DNA of 64,000 bases from Strobilurus pachycystidiatus (GCA_019915135.1 JAHLMK010000007.1:1178001-1242000), one strand, 5' to 3'. Shown: positions 13,661 to 27,079, counted from the stretch's first letter. Translations and numbers: made by a program. Notes: generated from the letters alone by a model not told the origin.

Positions 13661-15686
13661 CTACAGTTCAAGTGCACACACCATACAGGCAGCGAACTTG
13701 CTCTCCTGGCGTATCCGGGTCCCGTACTTGTAGAAAAGGAATGGTATTGGTGCAAGGACAAGACCGAGAAGTCCAAGAAGAGTAGATGCCCAGGCGATGC
13801 CGAGCTAATATGAGCGTCAATACCGGCAACTCTAGTGCAAGTTGGCACTTGCCTTATGAAACATCTGGGTCGTGAATAGAGGGAATGTGGCGGCTACAGC
13901 AGAGCGCACTATCGAATTCGCGGCGATCGCGGAGGCGGATTGGGTCCTGAGGGAACGAGGCGCTGGTCAGCCAGTCACTGACGAATAATGTCGCGCCACT
14001 CACAGGTAGACATCGATCAGATAACTCTGCTATACTTGTAAGCCGCGAGATGATGAGAGCACAGGGAAGGTCTTACGATGAAAGAGATGAAGATGGAACA
14101 TATGGAGATTCCAATAAAGACAGTGCCAATGACTGGTGCGATCCAGTGGATGCTGATGTCCTGTCCTGTCCATCCCAGCAGAAAAGATCCAATGACGAGA
14201 CAAGGCCCGCCAACCATGGCACCAAAGAGGCGTTGCTCCGGAGGAGGGAAGCCTTGCCATTTTATAGACAGAGCAGGATAGTGGCGAGTAGATACCTTGC
14301 CGACAGCACATCCTAGCAATACTCCGAAGCCAACCCCGAGAAAGACCAAACCGTTCTGAGAGAACGTAAATCCGCGATGTTCTATGAAGATGATGGGAAT
14401 TGCTTCAAACACTAGTAGACGAACGTGAGATACGCGGAAACTTGATGCAACCGAAAACCTACGTGCAAACAATACGCCGAAGAGAACAGAGATGTAAATA
14501 GTAACGAGCACGAGAATCAATTCGCACGACAACATTTCCAAAGGCCGATAGAGGGTGCGAGTGATGACACCCTTCAAGGACCAATCTTGCTGATCGAGCT
14601 CAGAGGACAAGCCCATGGCCGCCAAAGGGTGCTCTTGCCGCAGAATTTGAAGCTAATCAGATGTCAAAATGACGCACGTAGAGCCAGCTCCATATCCTGA
14701 CCTTTCTCTTGAGAAGAACAGGTGCGTAAGTCTCCCTGAGACACAGTATCACGAACACAGTGCTCGCTCCTGCGAACATCATTGTCATCCAGAAGACCCA
14801 TCTCCACGTGACGCTGCTGCTCACGATACTGAAGAGAAGATGCTTAAGTGACCTCCAAGAACGGGTGAGGAAATCACGTACAATCCTGAGGCAACAGGCC
14901 CGAAGACAGGTCCAAGGAAGACACTTGCGATGTACAGTCCAATGACGGGGCCTCTGCCCTCAGCCGCCCAGATGTCCGGAATGAGACCTTGTTTCCAGAG
15001 ATAAGTATCATGAATCAACCGGTGAGCGCACACTTACCACCTCCCACTGCAACGGGTGCCGTTCCAAAAAAACCACTAAAGAACCGACAGATGAGCAGAG
15101 TCTGGATGTTCCGAGATAAAGCCTGGCCGAGGTGAGATAGAGTGAACATCATCATGCAGCCGATTAAAATGGGCTGGCGTCCATACAGTTCGCTTCCAGG
15201 TCCCCAAAATAATGGCTACAGCAGAAGAATGAGCACACTCAATATCAAGAAGTTACCAACGAACTCCGAAAACTAAGCCAGCGAGGAAGACCGTCAGGAT
15301 CGAGTATTCGGTGAGGTCGTTGATCCCGAAAGCCAGCTGAATTTGAGGTGCAGCCATAGTGGGCGCTGTGCAGGAAAACAAACTGCCAAAACGGATTATC
15401 GAAGGTGTTCGAAGAGGCGCTGCGTTACTCACCAACTGAAAGTAGAGACTATACAAGTGAGGGATACAAGCCATTTTCGACGAGGCGACCAGTTCTGGGG
15501 ATTGTTGGGGTCGGTAGGGCCATCCCAGGTGATGCAGTGGACAGCCAAGTCCGATCGCAAGAAGTCTAGCTCTGGTGCAGACCAGGACTCGGAGGCTGCT
15601 GTTTCATGGACAGGATGTGGTGCATACAACGAGTCCATGGAGGGAGAAATTTCCTGCGCATAAAGGAGGGCGTATTCTGGAACCAT
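13661..15686 (-). CDS. MFS transporter, DHA1 drug/polyamine exporter type
   Basis: A 12-TM proton antiporter of the DHA1 group that includes fungal polyamine and multidrug exporters. From the ATG at 15686 there is a soluble N-tail, then ITWDGPTDPNNPQNWS (the group's typical lead-in to TM1), KKW-like RRKWLVSL, TAPTMAAPQIQLAFG, FLAGLVFGP with a downstream SELYGRQPIL, RFFSGFFG, GLYIASVFLGPVFGP and WRWVFWMTMM. After the central loop come ILVLVTIYISVLFG and SRKDP-side TM segments. The end is LGIAWASTLLGLLG, then FYKYGTRIR and the stop at 13661-13663. At least eight introns. No biosynthetic genes flank it, so substrate cannot be deduced. The next gene downstream is PFK-2/FBPase-2, same strand, about 460 bp away. 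Confidence 0.85.
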
Positions 15687-17541
15687 GGGAAATGCGCTGA
15701 GTCCCGTACTTCAACTTGTTGATTGTATAAATCATCATTCAGAAATCAAGGGGCCCTCGTAGAGATACTAATGCAACCCTCCCGGGCGCGCGGCAGTAGC
15801 ACGTAACACAGAAGTCCCGTGTGGCCCCTTCTAAAACTACTCAGTGATACTTAGCAATGGTGATCTTGCGAGGCAAGTGGTTTGGAATGTGAATTTTCAA
15901 AGGGCGATCGAATTCGAAGCCTGCCGTCCCTTGCCGTATGTATTTCAACACCGTGACTATGATCCGAAGCTCGACCTCGAGCTCAGCGCTTAGCGCTCAT
16001 ATATGCGCCCATGGATGAGGTCCATTCATAGAATAACGCTCAGGCCTTTCACGGTCATCTGCGGCCTATGTGGCTTTTTTACTGTATCTCTACATACGTT
16101 GTTTTTAGCGTGGGCTACTTGAGCGTATGTCGGAAAGTGTACAGAATCGTGAGATAGGCGTGCATGGTGAAATGAGTGGGGACTACAATGTCCTGTCGCA
16201 ATGGGCTTGTGCATATGCATACTAGTCAAGGACTTCATACCCTTCATGCGCTCATGATCAGCGTTCATCGATCAGCGTCCAGCGCTCAGCGTTCATACAC
16301 ACTGTCAAACCTTCAGAGGCCGCATATAGAAGCTCCGTCGTTGCCACGCCACTGTCCTTCCCATACCTCTTCCAAACATCTTGACTACTAGACGCGCCGA
16401 GGATGAATGAAACGTGCCAATCGGAAAATCACCGTAATCATCTCGCGGCTCGTCTTAGTCGTCTCACTTTGATCTAACTTGTAGCGCCAATCGCCATGCC
16501 GTCGGTGGCACACCCTTGAATGAATGAGCCCCGGGAAGTAAGGTGGTGCACTTCGTTTCCAAACCTAGCACAGCTGGCCTTCTTTTGGCGACTTGGCAAG
16601 GATACAAAAATAGCGCCACATTCGACTCGTGCACTGTGCAGGGTGGAGAGTTTTGATCGAGCGGCATCATGCCGGATGACACGTCAATTTTCGATCTTTC
16701 TGCTGCCATCACCTTGGTGTTATCCTCGCTGACGTGGGTGCGAACCATCCTCTCAGCTTTGAGGTAGTAGACGGTACATACAGGTTTGGCACAAGTAGAC
16801 GCTGAAATGAGGCCAGTTCATGGACTATGACATAACTAGGCAGCAGGCTAGTACACGGTTGGAACATATCCGGAACAGCATCGCGACGAGACCGACCGGG
16901 GACAATGATTTCACTAATTCACAGATTCAACTCGGATACCCTTGTGCGCTACTTTTTGGCAAGGATGGGGCCGAACAGGGGCCGACAAATGTTGCGTTCG
17001 AGTCATGGCACGATAGACTCGATGCAGCTTCACTTGGCTTCGCCCCGTCCAAGTCACTCATTTCCAAGACACCAGCTGGCCAGACTGGCTATCCTGGACC
17101 CGCCTTGGCTTTGCGCCATATGGAAGGGAACTTCATTCGTGTCGATCGATGCTGCCGATACCAGTGGTACTGGATCGCCTGAACTTTTCAGGGGACGCTT
17201 CTGTGTTACGCTGGTACGCTCTCCGTGGCAGGTTCGAGAAACCGCACTCACGAATGAGGCTCCCAGACTGGGCCAAACCCTCCGCATCCCGACATTATCG
17301 CGGCATTATGCTTACCGCTGAGTATCCCTGCTCTTACCTGGCACTTGTCTATACAATAATAGTAACACCTGTCTAGCCAATATCTAGCACATCAGAATGC
17401 TGTCCTCTGTCGCCCGCTCTTCGAATGACATCCCCGTGGCTCTAGTGTCAAAGCATGCCCCAATTATCTCATGCCTGATGCTTAAAGATGCTTGACGACG
17501 ATGACTGGTGTACCAACCTCTTCTTCCCAAGTACCGCGACG
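15687..17541. other. 1.85 kb intergenic region, no gene seen
   Basis: Open frames here are short and lack motifs or plausible splice partners. The most visible structure is a set of short repeats of CAGCG(T/C)TCA type between about 15985 and 16300. These include GATCAGCGTTCATCGATCAG and CAGCGCTCAGCGTTCAT near 16257-16298. It serves as the upstream region for both the MFS gene and the S41 gene. Confidence 0.4.
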
Positions 17542-20319
17542 ATGTTGGCCCTCGCCGCCCTTGGTCTCCTTATATCCGTTGGCTTCGCTACAGCTGATCC
17601 TTGCGCAGGCATTAGTGGGAAGTTGTTCGTTCCTCCCGCAGACGCCAGAGCGTGTCTTAAATCTTTCCCGTTCAATGAGACTTTGCGCCAGAACGTACTG
17701 GCCACCTCCGCTGGTGTCCTCGATTTCTTCACCTTCGAGGAGTACTACTTGAAGTCTCCCGCTCCATTTCAGGAGTCAACGGTCAACATCAGAGCGCAGC
17801 TGGCGCGTTTGAACGCCACTACGTATGCAGTGCGTATCTTACTCTCCTTTTCTCTGCTCTTGCCTCAGGCTCAGTCGGGAAAACTAGACTGACTACGATT
17901 TCAACTGGGACCTCTACCTCTTCACCACCCAGTTGAACGATGGTCACACGCGTACGTACATTCCAATTCTCCCTCCCACAATCGACTCATATCCCTTCTT
18001 CATTCCAGGGTGGTTCCCCGATTGTTACACGACTTATCAAAGCCTTCTCCCTGCTCCAATCATCAGCGCCTCCGTTCATGGCACTCAAGGCGTCTACGTT
18101 GTGCCCGACCTTGTTGAGTTCTTGGCCCTCCTGGGGACCGACTATACCGCGTACTTCGCCGAAATTGGATTCGACTATTCCCGCCTCGCCGGTGCACGCG
18201 TACTCTCCATCGAAGGTCAGGATCCGTATCATTTCGTCGACAAAGTTGCGTCGACGATCTCGGGTAACTACCTCGACCATGGGGTCAGGGTCAACTCGGT
18301 CTTCAGCAGTTATCGCATCTCGGGGACGGACTTTTCGCAAAGATTTGGAGACTTTGCTGGCCCGACCGGTGTAGTACAGGACAGCATAAGACTGGTTGTG
18401 CAGGTAAAGGGCTCGACTAAAAAGGAGACTTTGACGATCCCCTTCTTGGCTAGTTTCAATGGTGTGCCTTTCACCGATTCTGCATCGTTGTGAGTTCATT
18501 CTCATTAAGATACCCTACTGCAGTGGAAACTGACTAACTCGTTTGAAGCTGGGCCAACAATTGCGCTGCCAACGATAACACGAACGGTATCGATTTCAAG
18601 GGTGCTTCAGCAGCTGCAAAAGCATCCACCAAGACCCCGGCGCGTCGCATGCTGGCGAAAGGCGTCATAAGGGACCTCTCGCAATCGAACGCCGTTGGAC
18701 TACCTGACCAATACCAACCGACTTTGCCAACCGTCGACGGTAGTGAGGGCGTCATCAAGTCGTACATTCTACCAGGCAACGAGACTGGCGTAGTACGTCC
18801 TTTCCCTGCTTCTCATAGTAACCAGTTATGAATGGTTTACAATTCTAGATATTTGTCGGCTCTTTCGAACCCGACGACGTTGACCAATTCCAGAGCGACA
18901 TTGTTACCGCTATCGCGAGCTTCCAAGATGCCGGTGTTACGAAGCTGCTCATTGATTTGACCAACAATGGCGGTACGGGGCTTGTGCTTATTCTCGGTGC
19001 TTCGCTGAATCCAAGACTAAAGGTGGATACACATGCCTGGGCTTTTTCCTGTTCATATACCTTGGCGGTGCTGCAAACTTCCCTTACCCGTACGGATCTC
19101 CATGCTTCATCTTGCGCCCTTGAACTTACGAGCTCGAACAACGCAGGGCTTTTGTCTCCACTGCCCGTGGTAACAAACTTGCACAGAAGATTGTCGCTTC
19201 GGATATTGCGCTGGGATTGAATGCTTCATACACATTCTACACTGCCGACAACTGTGCGTTACAAACTTTTGTGCTTTGGTCCTACATGTGTCGAGGACGT
19301 TTTGCAGATGCATTCTGGAATGGCACTCAGATGGCCGCGTCGTACAACTACATGAAACCCCTCGAAGACTTTGTCGTCAATGGTGTTCATGACCCTACGT
19401 CTCAGCGCTTCCATGTATGTCGCCTGAAACCTTTATTCAAGCCGCTCTGATAGCATGCAGGACCGATGCGAACAGTATCTTTCTGTGTCTCTACCGGATC
19501 AGCCTCCGTTCGCATCGAAGTGTGTATCACAAACTTGAACCTGTCTTCCGATTCGCTTGCTGACGCTTCCACTTGAGGAATGTTGCCATTGGTACGAACA
19601 GCCACAGCCGAATCTTCAAGGCTAACACTGTCTAGTGTCGAACGGCAACTGTGCTTCCACCTGTGCAATGTTTAGCACCTTGATGAACGAACGCCTGAAC
19701 ACGAAAATTGCTGTATTCGGCGGCAAGCCCTGGGAGAACGTTGAAATAAAGGTGCCCCGTTTCGCGTTTCCTTGAATGCGGAAATCTGATCGCGATGTAG
19801 GTATGGCTGGGAACCAGGTCCTCGAATGGTTCGACTTGGATTCTGAGATCAAGACCGCCAATCTGAAGAATGTACGCTCATCTCTAGTTCTACCCCAATA
19901 ATTCAGGCTCACCGTCGGTCCCACAGGATCCATTGGCACCGCCAGATTTGTATGTCCGGTGCTTCCTGAAATCTATCGTCTACTAAAGTGTTCCAAGGCT
20001 TGTATCAGGAGATTTCCGGTGAGCAGATTGGTTCCTTCGACAAGTACGGTGTTCATCGTACCTTCAGCGTCAACTGGAGAACCGCTTGGAGCTGGCTCGA
20101 CGAGAAAACGCCAGTCGCGTACCGATCTGAATTACCCAAATGTTCGCTCGAATTTGTTCATTCATTGGGACTACTACTCATTAGTACCTGCACAGTTCGA
20201 TACCCATACACCTTTCATACGTACAACAACCCTCAAAATCTCTGGCTATTTGCGTGCGTGCTCGTCAGGTCTTGCGACACTATACTGATGCTTTCGATAG
20301 TGAGAAGGAACTGTTCTGA
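17542..20319 (+). CDS. Secreted S41-family peptidase-like protein
   Basis: A secreted protein of the fungal S41 (CPAF-like, tail-specific protease fold) type. The ATG at 17542 gives a signal peptide (MLALAALGLLISVGFATA) then DPCAGISGK. Visible blocks are FNWDLYLFTTQLNDGHT, RFGDFAGPTG, LLIDLTNNGG (conserved S41 strand), VSNGNCASTCAMF (presumed nucleophile region), EWFDLDSEIK and VNWRTAWSWLDEKTP, ending NNPQNLWLFAEKELF with a stop at 20317-20319. There are about a dozen introns. Joining PPDL to LVSGDFR and VNWRTAW needs a 21-nt exon at 19998-20018. Cysteine spacing and several NxS/T sites fit a secreted protein. An upstream in-frame ATG at 17488 would bury the signal peptide, so 17542 is preferred. 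Target proteins are unknown. Confidence 0.82.
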
Positions 20320-20988
20320 ATCTGCCGCTGGCAACATCAATACACACGGGCATACGTAGAGAACGGAAATCACGGTCATAGAAGCATGCCAATCCATGCA
20401 GTTCCAATGTACATGCCTTGTCTGACAGCGAACCAAAGATCCATCATTAATGAAGCTATGACGGAAGTAAGGGCCAATATGTCGGCGAAGACCATTCTTC
20501 GAGAAGAGAAGTCCGGTAATCTTCCCTTTCCTAACGCCACAAGCCCTCCGCAAGAACGAAACATTAAATCTTGATTGTCAAATAGGTTATGCCGAGAGCT
20601 AAAGAATACAGTGCTGAATGAGAACTAAATATGAGAACGAGTATATGGCGTGCATGAGTCCACGGAGGTGTGCATTTGCATGGTTCAAAACAAGACGAGC
20701 AGCGAGATCATGTGCTTATGGAGGATACCGCTTCCAAAAGGTAGAAGGAAAACCAGTACCAGCCAAAGCTATAGAGCAGCGGAGGACACAAACGAGCGAG
20801 GGGCGTGAAATGGAGACAAGTGAAAGTGCAGGAAGACTATCCGCAATCTAAATGCAAATAATCTGCAGACAACGAGGTCAGAAAGCAGGTCATAACGGGG
20901 CATTATCATTCACCACACACCAAGAAATTAAGTATCATATACAGACGCATGAAACATGAAGGAACTGCCGTCCGGCGACAGCTCAGCG
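20320..20988. other. Convergent intergenic region, no gene seen
   Basis: 669 bp between the stops of the S41 gene and the casein kinase gene, so this is 3' flank of both. No supported coding frame, repeat or RNA gene was found. Confidence 0.45.
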
Positions 20989-23245
20989 CTATGCGCGACA
21001 ACAGAAAACACTCCAGAAACCACGTTTGCGACCCATGTCCTCGTCCTGCTCGCCCAGTCTCGCCATCTGGTCACGATCGTACACCGCCATGCCTCTTGGT
21101 CCATGAGACGGATGCAGAGGGCCTGCGCCGCCGTTCGTTGTCCCTTCTCGCGAGTTCGTGCCGTTCTTGCCAGGCACTTGAGCGCCATACAAGAACGACT
21201 CTGAACCGTTGTTCATGCCATTGCCATTGACAGCGGCATTGGGGTTGGGAGAGTGGCGACCGTACTCGCGCTCTCGTCCCGTTCGATATCCATTTGGACT
21301 AGGCGCAGTCGCATAAGGGTGCGGAGCAGAGAGACCAACACTAGCAAGAGCACTGGCTTCGCGTTGCTGTTGGCTCGTTCGGCGACTTGCTGGTGCTAGT
21401 GGCTGCACGCTGCCAATGTCGCGCGTCTGATTTCGATCTTGTGCCGCTGGTCGTCGTGAGCTCTTAATGTGCGCAGGCGACGGGCTGATGACAAGGCCAG
21501 ATGGGGAATCTTGCTGCGCTTGGCGTGAGCCTCGCCTGTGGGCACCGTGTTCGCGATCCCGTCGGTGTTCCCGGGAGACGTGCGGCGAAGACGCATTCGC
21601 ATGCGCCTGAGCAAGGTGATGCGAACTCGACTGGAAGAACAGCATCAACTGATGTTGGAGATAGGGCGGGACATGCTCGACAACTTACGTTGTTCGCTTG
21701 CCATCCTTTGCCGTCATTGAGTAGCATCCAGTCGAAGATCCCATCTTCTGGTTCTCCCAAAGTCTTGAGGACTTTGGAGAAGAGTTCACGAAGGAAATCA
21801 TAGTCAGGCGTCTCTTCGAAACCAAGTTTCCTGACATAGTTCATGTAGATCATAAATTCCTCTGTCGGAGAGAGTTAGCATAAAAGGTCATCTGCACCTT
21901 CTGATCGTAATCGCACCTGGGAACCCCTCGCAAAGTTCGGCAATGGGTGTAGTCTGTTTCTTTTCTCCAATTTTCTCGTATTTCTGCTTGTTGGTGGCTG
22001 CTCGTAGCCCCTGCCAAGGCAGCCCACCTCGCAAAAAGTACATGAAAACGTGACCCAATGACTCCAAGTCATCTCGTCGCGACTGCTCCCGACCAAGATG
22101 GGTGTTGATGGACATGTATCGTGCGGTGCCAGAGAGTGACTTGCGTTCTCGGTAAGGAATGTGAACCTTGGTCTTGGGATCCCGATAATGTTTCGCCATG
22201 CCAAAGTCTGAATTGAAGATGTTAGACAAATGTCTTTCCAATAGAAGGGACGGAGGAGGCTGTTCCACATGCGACACTGCTGTACTTACCGATAACATGA
22301 ATTGTGTTCGCCGTCTTGGTTCCCGGTACACCAATCAAGAAGTTGTCTGGCTTGATGTCGCGGTATATTAAAGACTTGTCATGGATGGCCTGCACACGAG
22401 TAACCTGGAAGGCTTTCCATCAGCATTTGTTGTAGCCAGGGTCGGCGTTTCGGACGATAAGCCGCGTAAGGCGGAGGCCGTGGAACGTCAATAGCGTCAG
22501 TGGCTCCATACCATCAGTGGGCACGCAGGGACCCGCCGACATAGGAAGTCGAGACAATTGGGTGGGCTGAAAGGGGACTTGCCATTTGCTTGGCCGCCAT
22601 ACAGACAGTCTTGACCGAGAACTTGCGCCCGCACATGTCAAAGATATCCTCCAGGTTGGGACCAAGCAGGTCGATGACAAGGACGTTGTGGAGGCCCTCC
22701 TGGCCGAAGTGGTGGACCTGTGGAACACCCGCTATGTCCGACGGTGAGCGGATACCTCGGGGGCGCTGGGAGGGACGAAACTCACGGGTGCCGTTGAGCG
22801 TCCTGTAGGAGCGAAACTCGTCTCGCAACTGAGGAGCATCCGATTTCCGAGGTTCCTGATTGGGACATTAGGCGAGGTGGAAAGACAGGGATTTGAGGCG
22901 CACAAATTTGATGGCCACCGGTTGGTTGGTGATCATTTTTGTACCTGCAGACGGCTGTTAGCACACTGTACGCCACGCTGGAGGGCGCAGAAGGAAAATG
23001 AGCGGGGCTGTCGAGATTTGTGCTCGCTGTCTCGGCTACCGCGTCAGACTGGCGGGGTCGATGTGCGGCCCAGCGCGGTGGCCTGCGAAAGCGATAGAGA
23101 GGCGGTATTCACCTTCGAATACGACACCGAATGAGCCCTCCCCGATTTTCTTGCCAACGCGATAGTGACTGCCGACGATGCCATTGGTAGTAGCGGACTG
23201 GGCCGGGTGGGGCGACGAGGAGGCTATGACATGCGGGGTCGTCAT
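20989..23245 (-). CDS. Casein kinase I, Yck-like (membrane-anchored type)
   Basis: A serine/threonine kinase of the CK1 family. The start at 23245 gives an N-terminal tail ending [19 protein letters not shown] (glycine loop). Then come VAIKFE-type lysine region, LRDEYRSYK-like [41 protein letters not shown] (catalytic loop), [12 protein letters not shown] (DFG), the CK1 signature [28 protein letters not shown] and PWQGL. The long C-tail is rich in S, P, N and Q and ends [10 protein letters not shown], with paired cysteines next to the end as in palmitoylated yeast Yck1/2. About seven introns. It is divergent from glucosidase II with about 700 bp between starts. In yeast such kinases act at the plasma membrane in nutrient sensing and endocytosis; that role here is inferred. 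Confidence 0.92.
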
Positions 23246-23954
23246 GACGGGGAGAGGTGGAACAGAATGGCGCTCGACAGCGGGGAAATGGCTGGGAGCA
23301 AGCCCAGTGGTAAAAGAGGAGAGCTGAGGCGGGACCTGAGCAAAGCCAATGGCGGAATCCGAAAATGCGCACGTGCTCCGTTTTCGGCACCTGTGCCTTT
23401 CAATGGCGCTCAGAGCTGGGTCTCGTCCGCACTTGGACTATCTCGAGCAAAAACAAAGGGAAGGAATAACAGGCTGGACTGCCCAGCTGTGCCGTCTGAA
23501 ATAGCGTCGAGGCAGCCGCTGGAGACTCGTGTTGCGGCCCTGTACAATCGATAGATTGGTCCTAATCGCCCCAATCTGTTGTTCGCATTACTCTTCACGG
23601 CCTTTCATTCGCAAGGAGTCTGCCCGACCTTGATTACACTCATAGATACTTCGCAACACGCGATTTAAGACCGGGCGGCGTTCCTGCGCGAGCAACTCAT
23701 TTACTTGAAGCCTCGGATGAAACCAATGAAATTCTGCTCAGACTCTGACACGCTGCAAGGCGATATCTCACAGCATCTTGATATGAATGCTGGCCTTTTG
23801 AAGCGCCGAATTGTTCGTCCTCTCCTCTAATTCGAACTTGACAAAATCCAGCGTCGAGTATGACGCACTCGATAGGGGCTTGGCCAAATCGAGACCAAAC
23901 ATTTAACGTGTCCTTCTCACTTTCGTCGACGACGACAACCACGACGGCCGCGAC
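23246..23954. promoter_or_regulatory. Divergent upstream region of casein kinase I and glucosidase II
   Basis: 709 bp separate two outward-facing start codons, so this must hold both promoters. No TATA box or known operator stands out. No other gene is supported. Confidence 0.4.
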
Positions 23955-26900
23955 ATGCGAGGCCTCGGTGCTTTTGGTGCTCTCTGCCTGGCCTTGCTGG
24001 CCCAGGAAACCTACGCCGTAAAGGCCAACGACTTCAAAACATGCGACAAGGCCGGCTTCTGCCGCAGAGGGCGCGCCCTCTCCGCGCGTGCGCAGGAGGC
24101 GGGATCGTCCTGGCACTCCCCGTACTCGGTCGACAGCGCATCCATATCCATATCTCCCACCGACGCATCCGCAACTGCTGCCGTCAAGTCGGCGCTCTAC
24201 CCTGACATCAAATTCGAGCTCGAGGTGCGCGTGCATGAGGACGGCGTCGTGCGCGTGCGCATGGACGAGAAGGACGGGCTGAGGAAGCGCTACGACGAGG
24301 CCGCGTCTTGGGCGCTCATTGCCGAGCCGAAGATCAGCAAGGACGTCCAATGGGTTGCCGGCAAAAAGGATCTCAAGGCGTCCTATGGGGACGTCACCGT
24401 CGTTGTCAGCTACGAGCCTCTCAAGGTCACCCTGCTGCGAAATGGAAAAGAACAGATTGTCCTCAACGGCCGCGGCCTCTTGCACATGGAACACTTCCGC
24501 ACTCAGCAGGAAACGGTCCAGCAGCAGGAGGGCGAAGGTGACGAGGCGCAGGCAGTCGTTGCCAGCGAGAATGCCAGAGCTTGGTTCGAGGGTTCTGAAG
24601 AAGACGCGTACTGGGAGGAGAAGTTCAACACTTGGACTGATTCCAAGCCAAAGGGTAAGTTGTGTGTCGTTCAGCGGATTCAATTCCCTAACACTTTGTA
24701 GGACCTGAATCGCTTTCCATCGATATCACCTTCCCTAATCACGGCACTGTCTATGGCATCCCTCAGCATGCCACACATCTCGCTCTCCCCTCCACCACTG
24801 GCGAAGACCCGACATTCACAGACCCATACCGTCTTTACAATGCTGATGTCTTCGAGTACCTTGCTTCGTCTACCATGTCCCTCTATGGCTCCATCCCATT
24901 CATGCAAGCCCACTCTGCCGATTCCACCGTCGGCATATTTGACGCCGTTGCGTCAGAAACCTGGATCGACCTCTCCCACCCCACCGCCAAGTCCACCAAC
25001 ACACACTGGATATCCGAATCCGGTATCCTCGACGTCTTCCTTCTCCCCGGCCCAACGCCCGCCGAGATCTTCGCCCAGTACACGCGTCTCACGGGTACCG
25101 CTGCTCTTCCGGCGCAATGGAGTCTTGGGTACCATCAGTGCAGGTGGAACTACGTCAGCTCGGACGATATCCGCACCGTCCAGAAGCGCTTTGACGAGGA
25201 AGATATGCCGGTGGACGTCTTCTGGCTGGACATTGAGTACGCTGATGAACACAAGTACTTTATGTGGGACGAGAAGACCTTCCCAGATCCCGTTGAGATG
25301 ACCAACGACGTTGCCGCCACCGGGCGCCACATGGTCGTCATCATCGACCCGCATCTGAAGCGCTCCTCGAACTACCCTGTTTATCAGGAAGCGTCTGAAC
25401 GCGAGCTACTCGCCAAACCAAGCAGCGGCGAGGGAGAATACGAAGGTTGGTGTTGGAGTGGAAGCAGTTCGTGGATCGACTTCTTCAACCCGGCGGCATG
25501 GGACTGGTGGAAGGGACTTTTCAAGCTCGAGAACAACGGCAAGGGGTGGTCTTGGGCGCAAAGCACCGAGGCGGTTCATATTTGGAACGATATGAACGAG
25601 GTGGGTGGATAAGGCGAAGTGTCAGCCGTGTCGTTTCTGAGTCGGTTACAGCCCGCAATCTTCAACGGTCCTGAAATCACCATGCCCAAGGACAACATCC
25701 ACCACGGTGGATGGGAGCATCGCGACGTTCACAACATCAATGGAATGCTCTTCGTACGTTTTGCTCATTGTCATAGACAGACTTTACTTACGATTTCCTA
25801 GTCAAACCTTACCTCTCAAGCTGTGAAAGAGCGTAGCACTCCCAACAAGCGTCCGTTCGTCTTGACGCGTTCTTTCTACGCTGGGTCGCAGCGCTTCGGT
25901 GCGATGTGGACGGGCGACAACTTGGGCACCTGGGACCACATGACGGTCGGTCTGCAGATGGTGTTGGCGAATGGTGTCTCTGGAATGACCTTTGCTGGAT
26001 GTGAGTTCCTTTTTCTCTCTCATATACTTCTCGCATCCTGATGCTCAGCCTTCCAGCTGATGTTGGAGGGTTCTTTGGTAATCCCGAACCCGACATGCTC
26101 GTGCGCTGGTACCAACTTGGAGCCTTCAACCCATTCTTCCGTGCCCATGCCCATCTGGACACGAGGCGTCGCGAACCATTCTTATTGGACGAACCGTACA
26201 AGGGCTTGATCAAGGACATCCTGCGATTGAGATACTCTCTCCTGCCTGTCTGGTACACGACTTTCTGGGAATCTTCAAGGACTGGAATGCCAATTCTCAG
26301 GCGAGTGTTTGAGATTAGTCTTTCTCGTTTACTCGGAACCTAATTGATTCACAGACCGCAATACGTCATGTTCCCCAAGGATCCCGCCGGTTTCGCGATG
26401 GACGATCAGTTCTACGTCGGCTCAGGCCTCTTGGTGAAACCCGTCACTGAGCAAGACGTCACCGAGACGACTGTGTACCTTGCCGATGATCAAGTCTATT
26501 ACGACTACTTCGACCTGAAGCCCTACTATGGTGCGGCGAAAGGCAAGAAGATCACCGTTCCCGTTGACCTCTCCACGCTGCCTCTGTACATCCGTGGCGG
26601 GAGCATCATTCCCACGCGCGAGCGCCCTCGGCGCTCTGCACCTCTCATGGCGTACGACCCCTTCACCCTCACCGTCGCACTCCCAAAGAACGGCTTCGCG
26701 GCAGAGGGAGAACTGTACCTCGACGATGGAGAAGGCTACAGCTACGAACAGGGCGACTACGTGTGGCGCAAGTTCACTTCGGAGAAGCATGGCAAGAAGG
26801 GCGTTAAATTGAGCAGCACTCGGGCAGACGATGCGGTGCCTGGATCGTACGCGAAGGAGCTGGAGGAGAAGGGGGTGAGGGTGGAAAGGATCAGTCTGGT

Positions 26901-27036
26901 CGGACTGGGTTCGAAGCCGAAGAGCGTCAAGGTCGATGGAGAGGATTTGGTGTGGACCTACGAAGGGGGTGTGCTTACTCTCAAAGACCCGAAGGTACTC
27001 ATCACTAGAGATTGGAGTATAGTGGTAGACGCTTAG
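23955..27036 (+). CDS. Glucosidase II alpha subunit (GH31, ER)
   Basis: Trims the two inner glucoses from N-glycans in the ER (the yeast counterpart is Rot2/Gls2). The start at 23955 gives a signal peptide ([21 protein letters not shown]) and then the family lead [11 protein letters not shown]. The N-terminal beta-sandwich contains [14 protein letters not shown]; the catalytic barrel has [19 protein letters not shown], the nucleophile motif WNDMNEP (split by an intron at about 25601-25650), MWTGDN, then [18 protein letters not shown] and [13 protein letters not shown]. The C-terminal domain has [10 protein letters not shown] and [16 protein letters not shown]. Stop at 27034-27036. About six introns; the length of about 960 residues matches the family. 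All catalytic motifs are intact. No HDEL-type tail is seen, consistent with retention through a beta subunit. Confidence 0.95.
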
Positions 27037-27079
27037 GCAAACTGTATCGCGACTGAAATCTCAATATTTATCGCACACC

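Noticed and set aside
16820..17376. Overlapping plus-strand frames in the 15.7-17.5 kb gap
   Set aside because: Short, no splice partners, no conserved motif; frames shift without good donor/acceptor sites.
23697..24683. Minus-strand open frame of 328 codons
   Set aside because: Antisense shadow of the first exon of glucosidase II, caused by GC-rich codon use.
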